NCBI GenBank assembly: GCA_964035545.1
Contig: OZ037767.1
Location: 20,376,628 to 20,440,627 of the forward strand
Source of the DNA: Bugula neritina
Taxonomy: Eukaryota; Bryozoa; Gymnolaemata; Cheilostomatida; Bugulidae
Length of the DNA: 64,000 bases
Direction: 5' to 3'
The notes under the pieces were generated by a model. That model saw only the letters and a list, made by a program, of their open reading frames with translations, searched no databases and was not told where the DNA came from. Within the stretch, counting starts at the first letter, position 1. Every line of letters starts with the position of its first letter. Both the position numbers and the translations under genes were made by a program. Positions 1 through 29,339 of this stretch are shown here, one piece after another.

Positions 1-1614
1 ATTGAATAACAGAGTAGAAAACACAGGTAAGAAGACACCAGAACAGGTAGTTGAGTGAAAGGGTCAATATTGTCACACCACACCACTACCTACTCTCAGG
101 CACAAAATGAGACAAAGTTTCACTTGAAAATGACAGACGATTGCTGACGCAACAGGAAACCACGAGTCATAAGAGACATGGGGAGAGGATATGGGCTAAT
201 GCTGAGTAGTAAGAGGGGACAATTCATCTCAAGCAACTAGGCTATTTATTTATGATGTCCTAATGCTATGCTATGTGGATTTTATGAGCAGTGCTGAGTT
301 AAAGGCGAACTGAGTGCTGATTGGCTCGTACTGGCTGGGGTGAGGCACTGCCCCGGAAATAAAGTAACGATTCAAGCTGTGATACTTACTCAGGAAGTGA
401 CCTATGGAACCTGTAACATGCAGCAGACAAGTAAGTTCAAGAGCTAAAATAAAATTTAACAGCTAATAAATAATAAGCTCTAAAACTACAATTTTCTGCT
501 TTGAGTAAGGTTTACAGATCTAAAGTTATGTTTATACCTCCACTGAAAAAGTACCGAGTTTCAGCTAATAACACTAGACGGAGTACCCCTTTATAATTTT
601 ACTGAAACTCGATGAAATCATATTGATGCGGAAGCTTACTTTCTTATAGTGAAATATGACTCGTCTAATCGCTATTTGAGGCCCTTTGAAAACGTCGTGA
701 ATTATTAAAGTTGACAGCATAAAAGCGATAATTGAGAAAGCGTAGCCGAAATAATTATTAACATATTATAAGTACGCCATCTAATCGCCAAAGTCATGAT
801 TAACTACCAATATTTACAAGGAGTTATTACTCTTCTTGATTATTATTCTGAACTCGGCTGATTAAGTTGCCGGCTTGTCGCAGTACAAAAATTTTGACAA
901 GTCACTTTTCCAATGCAATGCAACTCGGAGAAATTTCAACTCGGCCAAATTGAATTTCTGACAAAAATCATGAAGGTATAAACGCAACTTTACTAACATT
1001 CTGTTACTAACTACCAAACTAGTAGCAAACTTGTTACTAGCAAAGTATTAAACACCGAGGGTGCAAGGTGAAGATATCAATTATAAACTAGCAGCCCCAG
1101 AGAGCAGGAAAAACTACCCTGGAAATCTCTGGCAAAGCAAAGAAAGGCTACAGCTAACAACACTTAAAAAAGTTTATACTGAAAAACACTTCACTTAAAT
1201 TGGCGTGGAGTTGAAATTAAGTTCACTGATTTAATTAAATTTTATAGAAAACATTGCGAGATCTAGTTTCGAGATAAAATGAATCACCAATAAAATTCCA
1301 CGGAGTTGATGAGAATGTTAATGAGATACATAATCCTAGTATTACTGGGTATATTCCAGCAATATATCAATGTATGAGCAGTGAAGGTTACACCATGTTA
1401 TTCGCATCACAGATTTCATAATGATAAATTCATATGCACCCAATACATTGGGCAACTTTGCCTTAAAATACCAAGTACGCTTGTATCAAGAAGCGCGGTT
1501 AGTGCTGATGCACTGCAATCGTTACACAACTTATTAGAAATTATCCCCCCATACTTTCTACCCTCACCACTAACTGGCCCGCATTGTTTAGTCAACAGAA
1601 CACAAAGAACATAC
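1..1614. other. Intronic sequence left of the SH3 exon
   Basis: AT-rich sequence downstream of the last recognised Ack exon. Apart from the possible microexon at 390-410 I see no coding signal or repeat array. It is presumed intron of the kinase gene, since the CRIB and C-terminal exons expected for the family are absent. Confidence 0.5.
390..410 (-). CDS. Possible 21-nt downstream microexon of the Ack-like kinase
   Basis: TTACAG acceptor, 21 nt, then a strong GTAAGT donor. Phase 1 on both sides matches the phase-1 end of the SH3 exon at 1615 and would add SSIGHFL. No family motif is recognised, so only splice signals and phase support it. Confidence 0.27.
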
Positions 1615-19277
<17,663 letters not shown>

Positions 19278-21104
19278 CTGACCCAGTGTATCCCAACACA
19301 GACACTCAACATACAAGGAGCTACGACTACGACTACTACTATAGAGGTGGTGTCACTCACAGCTGCTCTATAGCGTACATCCAGGTAGTAGAAGTGGACA
19401 CAGAGGTGTGGAAGCAGTGGAAGGGCTGTTCGTTGTGACACACATAAGTTCACCTTGCGTTCCACCAAGACTAATGAGGATAATATTAGGAGAAGTCAAG
19501 GGTTATGATATCAAAGGTGAACACAAAATTGGCAAGCAGTGGCTTTGTCAACATGCCACCTACAGACTGTACAAATTCCAGCTCACCTCAACTATGCATC
19601 AGGCAACCAACTAAGCTTGACAATGCAGAGACAGCCAAATTAATGCTTAAAAGTCATCATTGAACTAATCACATGGACAGTTGCTGTCGATGCTGCCACT
19701 AGAATTCATTCATAAATACTGTACTTGATATTTGAAGAGAGGATCAATCTACTGGTGATTAGTGTAGATGTTTAGTTTTACAGAGTGAAGAGCAAACAGA
19801 CAGACAGTATATTACCACTAATCACCAAGGGAAGATTCAAGCAGTGGAGTTAGTGAAATAGTGGGTCTGTCAAAGTACTACTCTGTAGTACTACTACTCA
19901 AAGTACTACTCTGTAGTACTACTACTCAGAGTACTACTACTCAGAGAACTACTGGACTGGAGACGTGATACACTCTGTTTATGGTCTACCGGTAGGAAAT
20001 AGAATGCATGGAACTGACACGTTCACCTTCTAGTAATATAAATAATGTCACTGCAGCCTACATTCTGGTATGCAGGTCTTCACCTCTCCAAACAATCTAG
20101 TTATAAGCTAAGTGAGAGAGAGCTAGACCTCAGTGACCCACATAGCGCAGGTGAAAATAGACACTGCTACTGCACGTACAGAGCAGTCTATGGAGATATT
20201 CAATACACCATTTTCTTGATAAACTACTCCCAACAAAAGATTACGTGAATATAAAAAGACAAAGAATAGAAGGCCATTTACACAGGATTGCAAAATACAA
20301 AAGAACCACCCTTTTAAGTGATGGTGTGGAATGCAGCACAACTAATAGAGCAATAACTGACATAATGATAATTTGTATACACAAATCTGCCAACTTTTCA
20401 CTGAATAAGATGTGAAGGTATAAAGTTTCAGCATATTATGTCATATATTATAAACCAGTCCTTGCTAAGCTAACTGACATTGTTGACTACAAAGTTTTGT
20501 TCATACAGTTTTTTAAATTAAAAAAATGTCAACTAAAACCTAGCTGTTTCCACGGCAATGTAAATGTGTTTAGAAAAATGAGAAAGTGGAACCAGAGCCA
20601 AACCTGCATGTGCATTGGTACTAGCCAGGTATCTGGTGTTCTATACGGCAACTAAAGCAAGCCGAGACATTTTGAATAATGCATAAAACCTAGCCTTATT
20701 TTCCATTATAGGTTGCTATGTTTTAGGGCTACATAATAACAGTTTATGAAACCAAACCCTCACCACTTCTTTAGTGTGAACTAACAGGTCTGGTGAAGCA
20801 ACTGTGCCAAACACAAACTAATCTACGACCAGAAACTTGGGTGGAGAATAATTTGTCATAGAAAATGATTTGAACTAAAGTATAACCTGTAATAAAATAT
20901 GGCTGTGAAATTTGCTACCACACATTGGAGAAGGGTTATAGGAGAGTTGGGTTGAGCACATCCTTACTAGTTTCTGGGTTGAATTATAAGCTAAAAGGTC
21001 ACGAAATTGATTCACTTAGAATTTAGATTAATTATTTCTTGCAACAACACACCTTGCTATAAGTATGTAAATACTTGAGTGAAAATTACTGATACTATAT
21101 AATT

Positions 21105-21270
21105 CTAGTACCCCCTCCAACAGATGGATATATCACCCCCTCCAACAGATGGATCCAGCACCCCCTTCCAACAGATGCATCTAGCACCCCTTCTAACAGA
21201 TGATCCAGCACCCCCCCCCCCATTCCAACAGATGGATCCAGAACCCCTTCCAACAGATGGATGTAGCACC
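21105..21270. repeat. Degenerate ~25-bp tandem repeat
   Basis: About six imperfect copies of CCCCTTCCAACAGATGGATC with a poly-C expansion near 21210. Confidence 0.85.
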
Positions 21271-24200
21271 CCTCCGGATTTATTGATCTAACTGAGTTAT
21301 ATAATGTGTATTCAACTTGTTTTGCAATATAAAGCAGGAGATGGATGTGATAGGTTTGTGAAAACATATAATGACCTTCTCCTAACTTTATTTGTATGTT
21401 ATTACCATCACAGTCATTGTTCTGTTTACCAAGGGTTGGGGAGGCTTGTTAGTAGATTATTGAAAGTAATAAGCATTGTTATGAACTGTTACAGCTAAAC
21501 CAAAGCTCTGTGGTAATATGTTAGTTAGCACTAACTGGGAGTTAAACCGATGACTTCAGAGCTGGCAGCTCCACCTACAGGCAGCCTGTTAGCATCCACA
21601 GTTTAGAGCAATTAAGAGAATGTCTTGTAAACAATTTGGGTAATGGCTACTGGTTCGCTACAGAAAGGTCCACTTGATGATTCAAGGTTAAGCATCAATG
21701 AATAAATTAGAATATTAGTAATCATGCTAATTAGAAGATGATTGTACAACTATACTGGTCTGTGGTTCATTATTAGTGAACATTTACATTGACTTTACAA
21801 CAAAGGCTCTGTAAACAGAGCTGTCTTTTCAAAAAATAAGCATTGAAGACGAGTATTTTTACAACTTTCTGCACATAAAGATAGAACGTTAAATTTGTTT
21901 ATTGAAAATAAAAATACTATTAAGGCAGTCTTTTGCTAAATGGATCAGTGATATTAGCCTTAGGAAAAGAGAGACTTGTTTGAAAGTGTTGCATACTAAA
22001 ACACAGCCTTCTTAGCTTGTTGGTTTGCAATTTAATAAACAACTAGTTACCTCAGCCAACTATTTGGATAAATAACTGAATATTTCTCATAAATTATTTC
22101 CCCAAACCTGGAAACGATTGATAAAAGGCGGATCTAACAAACACTGGCAAAGAATCTAGCTAACATTTATCCTACATGACATCTACCATCTGCATATCAC
22201 AGAGAGATGAAAAATTAGTGCCACATTAATTACACACTGTATCAAGACTATTGATAACATGGAAACCCAAGCAATCTAGCACCAATCTATAGATCTAAAG
22301 ATGTCTGTAAATGTGATTCAACAACTAATTTGATATAACAGTAGAGATGCCTGGAAAACCTGTTTCAAGTTACTAGGTAATGAAGAATACATGAACAGTA
22401 GTACAACATGTATGAGGCTAGTTTAAATAGTTGAATCAAAACTTTGAGAAACTTCATTCTACTAATGTTTATATTTATATTTACTAATGTTTATTTATAT
22501 TTCAATAATTCTCTTACAAAGAAAGAGGGACAAGTGCAGCATAGTTCACCCTAAATACATTTACACATTTTTACATTGAAAACTAAAAGTAGTTTGGAGT
22601 TCCTCAACTATCATATGATGTCAGTGAGAGACAAAAGCTAATCAATATGACCAGTTTATTAGATGATACTGTATGTAGTTGTGAGTGGATTAGTTCCACT
22701 ATAGTTTACACTTGGTTACACCACTTTACTTCAATATTTCCTTTCAATGTTTGGTTGAATGATCCTTCACCTAAGCTAATCAAATTTTCATTACTAGTAG
22801 AAACTTCAACTTATCTAATCATGAGTAAATATTTTCATGGATAGAGTTATTGATTCCAGAGATATGAATAGCCTTCCTGAGTTCTATGAACACACACTGC
22901 TGTGCATTCCATACACATAGCATTCAAATCAACAGACTTGAAAGTCAACCACCTGGGGAAAATAATTTCCTGCACCCACTAGAAAAAAATACAACTAGTA
23001 CTTAGCCATAAAGCCTACAAATTTTCTTAAACCTCAGTGTAGTGTCTTTGGGGTTAGAGTGGAGATAAATTTGGATAAACCTCTAAGACTTTGATATTTT
23101 GAATAGTCATGAGCTAGTTGTACTCTGCATACTAACAACTGCTTTCCACCCAGTACTAGAGATACTTTACAACTCCCTAGAGAATGGTATTCTTTTCTTA
23201 GTTTGTTTAAACAAACGAGTGGTATGCCATATGATAGCTGAAGTTAGTTTACACTTTACACTCTACAATGATGTAGATATGGATGCTGCATGACCTAACA
23301 AATCTAATGGTATGTAAAGAACCCATAAACTACTCAACTGTTTATTTTTACTTGTAAATGACATCTCTGAGTGCTTAATTTTTATATATTTTGCCAAATT
23401 AAGACATAAGTCTTAGAGAACTTTTGATGTAAAATATTCATCAGTTTGAATTTCCAATCTGAGCTGCATACAACCATTGCATTAGCAAACCTTGTAAGAT
23501 GTATTTAGTTACAGTATTGTAAATTTAGCAAAGATGTTGAAGTGGCATACAATAGACATGCATATCTCATTTAAATTAATTAGCCTGTAATTGGACTAAC
23601 TGGTGATAACTTGCCATATACAACTTACAATAATTACTTAAACGTGTAAAATTCCATCAGCCTAAGAAAATATCACATCTAACTAATACATAATGTGTAT
23701 GATTTTATAACTAACCAGTTACATTTGCAACAAAAATTCTAAATTTTAAAATACTTTTACAAAGATTCAAATCAGTGCCTCTAGAACACATTGCTGACCT
23801 TGATAAATAGAATGTTAAAAGCTATTTGAGGTCATTTGAGCCCAAAAGTCAAAACCCAGAAGTTAGCAAGAAGTCTCTTGTAGATTAGATGAACATTTGC
23901 AGAGTATTTCATACATTCCACCTATATATGGATAAAGTTCCGTTTATTTATAGCCAATCTAGAACTTGGTAACTTATATAAACATTTTAATTATAGTGTT
24001 TATATTATGTTTCCAGTTTACCAGCAGTTATCAAATCTAAAGAATTTTTTCAAATTGCTCAAGATTACAGTTTAACTAAAAGGCAAGCAGCTTCCAACAC
24101 TGTAATCATTTGACAGAGTTGAGATTTAGCTGGAAACAGCTACTATCCGATCCCAAATGCATGCCAACCAAGCTCCACAGTCTCAATGTAAATAAACTAG

Positions 24201-25016
24201 GGTTTTTACCCTTCATTATGCTAAATGTACTGTAGGAGCCATCAGTAATTTATAAGACAACTACTGTGGTCAATGTTAAGATGAAACCTAGATGGAGGCT
24301 AGTATAGCAGTACAATTTAATATATATACATAGACTGTTTAGTATCGCGATACCTAGAGTTACTGTGACTTTGCAAGTTCTCAGAACGCATAAAGAGTGA
24401 GTGTGAAAACTAAAATCATATAGCAGCTATAAAATAGATAATAATAAAAATAGTCTTTATTTTACTTTATATTTATGATTATAATTATGAAATAGCTCCA
24501 GTCATTATTATGCGGCATCAGTATTCAAAAACTAACTTTTTTTACTGCTGTCAATGAGCAGAATATTTTAAGGGAAAAAAAATAATAAAAATCAGTATAA
24601 ACTAACAAAAATTATAACTTTTATGCAATTAACTATTACTATTAATATTAGTAACAGCTTTGTGATCCAGTTTTGATTGATATTCATTAGTATTAGAGCT
24701 TAGCCTTGAGTTATTATCAGTATAAACACAGTAGATGCAATAGTTTATGTTTAATTCCAAACTTGTACTGTGACTTTAAATATTCAAGTATGACTCAAAC
24801 TACAACACTGAAACTTGAACCTAAAGTTTACTTTTAGTTTTAAGGCTACAACTGATTCAAGCTAGATGCTAAAAGTAAAAGTAAACTGAATTTGATAACT
24901 AAACAATAAAAAACCATTATATTACATTTAGCTTTACGGTTTAATAATAATAGTAATACTAATATTAAGTCTTAGTCCAATAGTAACACTAATAGTAGTA
25001 GAACTAGTAATAGTAC

Positions 25017-25073
25017 AATATTGAATAAGTTACACAATCACTATCATAGTGATTTTGTAACTTATTCAATATT
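25017..25073. repeat. 28-bp inverted repeat (hairpin)
   Basis: Left arm 25017-25044 and right arm 25046-25073 are reverse complements with one mismatch and a single-base loop. AT-rich; could form a cruciform. Confidence 0.9.
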
Positions 25074-26000
25074 AGTGATTCACTGCTACTGCTAGTAGTA
25101 GTACTAATCTATGAATATGACTATCACCATGACTATCAGTATCAGTATGAATATGAGTATAAAACTGTTATAATGATATTCATAGTAATAATCATACTCA
25201 TACTGATACTCATACTCATAGTCATACTGATACTCATACTGATAGACAAGTTTTCGCTGTTTAGTGTTTAGACTTAAGAGTTTTGTCTTTGGTTTGACTT
25301 TGTCAATGAAAATGAATAGGAATCACTTACCTTTTTGTCAAATATATTTTAGTTGAGCAAATATATAACTTTTTACAAAATTAACGCTTGCTAGTTTTCA
25401 ATAATAACTATAAATGCTAATAACCAAGTTCAGGCGGTTGAGAATATCAATATGAGTGTTGGTGTGTTAACCACTAGTAGTAGTATTACTGTTAGTATTT
25501 GCAGGTTTCTGCATAGTACATTTGTTGTTGTGAAGGACAATAAACGGACAATTGCTAATCAGACTACGGAAGTGTCGCAAAAATTTGCACGTCAAAGAGC
25601 GGACAACTATTCATATAATTGTTTTACTAGTAGAGCGCGCAACTCGTAATTGTATATAATGAATATAATATAATATAATAATATGTAAAAGCATTAGATA
25701 AAGAATAATATACTATACTAGTTATTGTAGTTATATGCACATCAATGTGTACTGTGATTCTCTACATTAATAAATATTTATTGGCATCAAAGCAATAATG
25801 GGGTGGAACACCCGAATGTAAATTTTTCCAACCTCAGTGATCCAAGACTAAAGAAAGCTTTTTTGTTGATTACTTATTGAATGCTAAATTTAACGCATTA
25901 TTTTATAAAATAAGCTATCATGATAAATATGTACGCCTCAAATACGCCTCATAGCATATCATATATAATTACATTTATATATCATATATATGTCTGGTGT

Positions 26001-26209
26001 GGTCAGGGGCTAGAGCGTTTGCCTAGTAAGCTGCACGAAGGTCATGGGTCCGAGTCCAGACAAAAGGCCATTGGTGATGTTAGGAAGAGCATCCAGTCAT
26101 AATTGCTCCTGTGCTTCATCTTAATAAGTCCTTAGCCCACTTAAAAAACCTCTTCCGTCAGGGGTTTTCTCACAGGAATAGCGGCTATAAATCCGAGTAA
26201 GTTTTTTTT
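26001..26209 (+). mobile_element. tRNA-derived SINE with 17-bp target-site duplication
   Basis: The head resembles a tRNA: A-box-like GGTCAGGGGCTAGAGCG and B-box-like GGGTCCGAGTCC, spaced as in tRNA-derived SINEs. The tail contains GGTGATGTTAGGAAGAGCAT and ends in a T-run. An exact 17-bp direct repeat, ATATATATGTCTGGTGT, flanks it at 25984-26000 and 26210-26226, as expected for target-primed insertion. The head may begin inside the first copy (GTGTGGTCAG). The 3' copy of the duplication is also the start of the LINE remnant. Confidence 0.82.
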
Positions 26210-26215
26210 ATATAT

Positions 26216-26668
26216 ATGTCTGGTGTTCTCTGTGACAAGAAAATGCCCACAAAACTCAAAGTGCTGATTTATAAAATAGCTATCAAACCAACCCTGCCAT
26301 ATGGAAATGAAACATGGCCCATCACAAAATCTCTGGCGGATAAGATGTCATCATGTGAGATGTTGCTATACTGCTTGAATGTTCGTTTAGAGGATCATAA
26401 GCCAAATGAGGATATAACAGCAGAAGCTAAAGTGATGCCGATTAAAGACCTAATGAGGAAAAGAGGAATGCAGTGGTATGGGCATGTTAGACGTAGAGAT
26501 AGTGAGGACGACATCCGGAGAGTGTCAGAGATGACAGTTGAAGGAGTCCGACCTAGGGGTAGACCAAAGCAAAGATGGTGTAATACAATAAACTCAGACC
26601 TTAGATGGCTTGATCTAGATGGTGCAGATGCTGAAAATCAAGTCTGGAGAGTCGGAGAAGTCTGGTAA
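26216..26668 (+). pseudogene. 3' end of a LINE reverse transcriptase (5'-truncated)
   Basis: A 150-codon open frame matches the C-terminal end of invertebrate non-LTR retrotransposon polyproteins: SGVLCDKKMPTKLK, LPYGNETWPITKS, RGMQWYGHVRRRDS, RPRGRPKQRW. It begins at the SINE target-site duplication and ends with TAA after GEVW. The reverse transcriptase catalytic region is missing, so the copy is dead. A LINE-type 3' tail with CACACAGGACTACAGCAG follows at 26690-26710. Confidence 0.88.
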
Positions 26669-27580
26669 AAATTGGTACCAAGCAAAGACCCGCCGCCCAC
26701 ACAGGACTACAGCAGTGAAAGGTGACAAAAGGTAACCATATATCATATAGCTTATATATATTACGTATCATGATAAGCGATATATCATTATGCATGCATC
26801 CTATTATAAATATGCCACGTATGATTATACATCATATCATATACCATAATATATCATTTTATACCATATTAAGCATTTACCACAGTTAGGAGTGTCCGGC
26901 CATTAGCTAGCACCAGTTCGCCCAGTTATAGTTAGCATGAAACATAGAGGACTAATATTTCGTCAATCCTTGAAGTTTTGCAAGGAACAGCTGTGACCCA
27001 CAAACATGCAGCATTATGTTATATATATAACAATAATATATTGTATTGAAATATGACACATGATACTTTTATATCTATAATAGTATATAATGCACAGCTC
27101 ATGTTTACGAAACAGTTGCAATACAATTAAATATAATGAATTTTAACATAAACTGAAATGGGATTTAATTAGAACTTATACATTAAGTTATTATGTAGGC
27201 AAGCTATTCAATCTTTGGTGTATGTATGTTTTTTACAAAATAGTTGTTTATATTTAAAAACGCCTTGCCTATATCTTATCATTATTTATGTCTTAAAGCA
27301 AATTCAACAAATTTTCAATGAAAGACACTTTTCTATATGAATGACAATTTAAAAGCGTAGGTTTTAGAGAACACAACTCCTTAATTAATACATTAATAGT
27401 AAAAATAAAGCAAATTCCTAAACAATTGCAACAGCTATTGTATTAATAATAATAACACATACAAAAATATGTGTAGAGGTTAATTGTAACAATGAGACAA
27501 GAAATTTCCTAATATGGTTAAATGTTTCTCCCAACAATCAAACTATTGATGTAATTATTAGATAAATTGGATTAAACAAA

Positions 27581-29247
27581 ATGGAGATTCTAAAAGATAT
27601 TTACTATTTCAGTATTGCTTTATTGCTAACGATATGCATATTCTTATTGCCTTTCTGCATCTACTTCTTGATTAGGAAGATTGGCGCCATAGACAGCTTT
27701 GTATACTCGTAAGTTGATTTAAGTATTTTTGACATCATTGAATTTAATAGGTTTTATTGACCATTTTTATAGTATTTATTTAAAAAACAATAATTATTTA
27801 CAGTAGATAGATGCTGCATTAAAAGTTGGAATTTTGCAATAGTCATTAGTGACATTAAGAAAAGCAACACAGGGGTAGGGAAGGGGGCTAAGGCTTAAAC
27901 CATGCTAGCCACATGGTCTGAGGACTTTTAATGTACGTAGCTCTTAGGATTATTAATTGTGACCAGATGCTCTTCCTGACATCACCAAGAACTATAGGGC
28001 ATGAACCCAGTGTGTCAACATAGGCTTGCTAGGCTATGCCTGCTCTTCCCATCTATTAATGTAATAATTATATTATATAGCTTTAAAATTATAACCTTTC
28101 AATTCTCTATTGCTGTATGCCTTAGCTGTAAAAATTTACTAGTTATTAAGCAAACATGCAACATTGCAAATTCAGCTGAGCAGATATAAACTAAGTTGAA
28201 ATAATATTTTTTAGATGGACAAGTCGTAGATCAGCAGCGGTGGAAGAAAATGAGGTGGTGGAGAAAGAGGACCATAAGTTTTATGAAAGAGGAAAAAATG
28301 AAAGAGGAAAAGTTATCGGATCCAGTGAGAAAGAACCTATTGAGGTGAAAACGAGAGAGGGAGATAACGGTCTGAGTGAAGCTTCTGAATTGAAGAATGA
28401 AAGAAAACTCGCTCTAGAAGGAGCAGTCGAAATGAGAGAAAGTGGAAATGGAGATTTAAAATTAAATGAGCTAGTTGAAAAAGCAAAAACAAACCATGGA
28501 ATTGAGAAGAAAATTGGTGAAGAAGAAAACAAAATAGAGCGAGGAGATGGGCCAGCTGCTGAGAAAGAAAAACCCAAGCGAGAAGAAAGCAATAAGTTAT
28601 ATATGATCAAAGGAGAAATTGATGAAAATAAGGAAGTCGAGGGGAAAAATAAGGCTTTAGACATAAAGAAAATCGGACCGGTGAAGGAGAGCAGTGAGAA
28701 AAATGACGAGAGAATAATGGTAAAAATAGAAAATGCTAATGAGATGAAGCAGGATAACGGAGAAGCGTTTGGGAATGTAAGCAAAGAAGAGCTACCAGAA
28801 AATGGGCCAATTAAACAAGCAGAACCTGAACAAAAAGAAACTTGTGAAAACATGGCTGGAGATAACAAAGCTCTTGGAGTGAAAGGCGAGGAAGGTGGCA
28901 AAGTGGTAAAGGACAATGAACCTGGTTTGGTAGAAGGGAACAGAGTTGAAGCAGATGGAAAGAAAGTCACCACTAATGGATATAGTGATGGTGAGTTAGT
29001 GTTTAAAATAGATACCTAAATAAAAGTTTACTGCCTTTATTTGGTATCTGAAGGTTAAATAGTATCTTGTTGTATAATTAATGTTTGGCCTGTGCTGTAT
29101 GAAATATGACGTACTACAAGCAACACTGACAATTCTATCTGTGTTGTAGGAGAAAGAGTAGCAAGAGAAAGCAACTCCACAAGAAGAAGAGTTTTGAAAT
29201 TCTTGCAATCTGTCTGCTGCTGCTGCTGTGTGCAGGAGAATGACTAA
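27581..29247 (+). CDS. Single-pass membrane protein with Lys/Glu-rich tail (orphan, 3 exons)
   Basis: Exons 27581-27708, 28215-28990, 29150-29247 (TAA at 29245-29247). Exon 1 starts MEILKDIYYF and carries one hydrophobic helix (about residues 8-31, including ALLLTICIFLLPFC) followed by LIRK, then a GTAAGT donor in phase 2. Exon 2 (acceptor TTTTTTAG) continues SWTSRRSAAVEEN and encodes about 250 residues very rich in Lys, Glu, Asn and Gly with no Cys-rich fold. A GTGAGT donor at 28991 joins in phase to an acceptor TTGTAG, giving GERVARESNS, TRRRVLKFLQSV, CCCCCVQEND and stop. The Cys cluster beside basic residues looks like a palmitoylation or membrane anchor site (inference). The charged tail is probably cytosolic and disordered. 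Two AATAAA signals exist (29019, 29334). Family not recognised. Confidence 0.7.
27835..28035 (-). mobile_element. Second SINE copy, inverted, inside an intron
   Basis: On the minus strand the sequence has a tRNA-like head (TAGCCTAGCAAG and GGGTTCATGCCC) and the same tail motif as the SINE at 26.0 kb (GGTGATGTCAGGAAGAGCAT followed by CTGGTCACAATTA). It lies in intron 1 of the Lys/Glu-rich membrane protein gene, antisense to it. Boundaries are approximate; no clear target-site duplication was found. Confidence 0.65.
28991..29019 (+). CDS. Alternative read-through 3' end of the Lys/Glu-rich membrane protein
   Basis: If the GTGAGT donor at 28991 is not used, exon 2 reads on as GELVFKIDT and stops at 29017-29019. 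An AATAAA signal overlaps the stop (29019-29024), so this shorter transcript could be polyadenylated at once. The protein would then lack the C-terminal Cys cluster. Confidence 0.5.
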
Positions 29248-29333
29248 CAATTTTATTCTGCGTCTTTATTCTGCAGTGAATCTATATTATATCTTTTTTT
29301 GTCAATATATAAAATTATCAAACATTTTAGCAT

Positions 29334-29339
29334 AATAAA
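29334..29339 (+). terminator. Poly(A) signal AATAAA
   Basis: AATAAA about 90 nt after the stop of the three-exon isoform of the Lys/Glu-rich membrane protein. Confidence 0.5.

Larger units (their letters stand above)
19278..25983. other. Gene-poor region upstream of the kinase
   Basis: About 6.7 kb of AT-rich sequence with only short, unconvincing frames. It should contain the kinase promoter and 5' UTR. Visible structure: degenerate 25-bp repeats at 21105-21270 (AACAGATGGATCCAGCACCC), a long perfect-looking hairpin at 25017-25073, and ATACTCATACTGAT-type inverted triplet repeats at 25110-25245. Confidence 0.6.

Noticed and set aside
26001-26075. True tRNA gene
   Set aside because: A- and B-box-like strings are present but a cloverleaf does not close, and the target-site duplication and tail mark a SINE.
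28281-28973. 230-codon Ser/Phe/Pro-rich frame on the minus strand
   Set aside because: Antisense shadow of the Lys/Glu-rich exon; purine-rich coding strand removes stops on the other strand.
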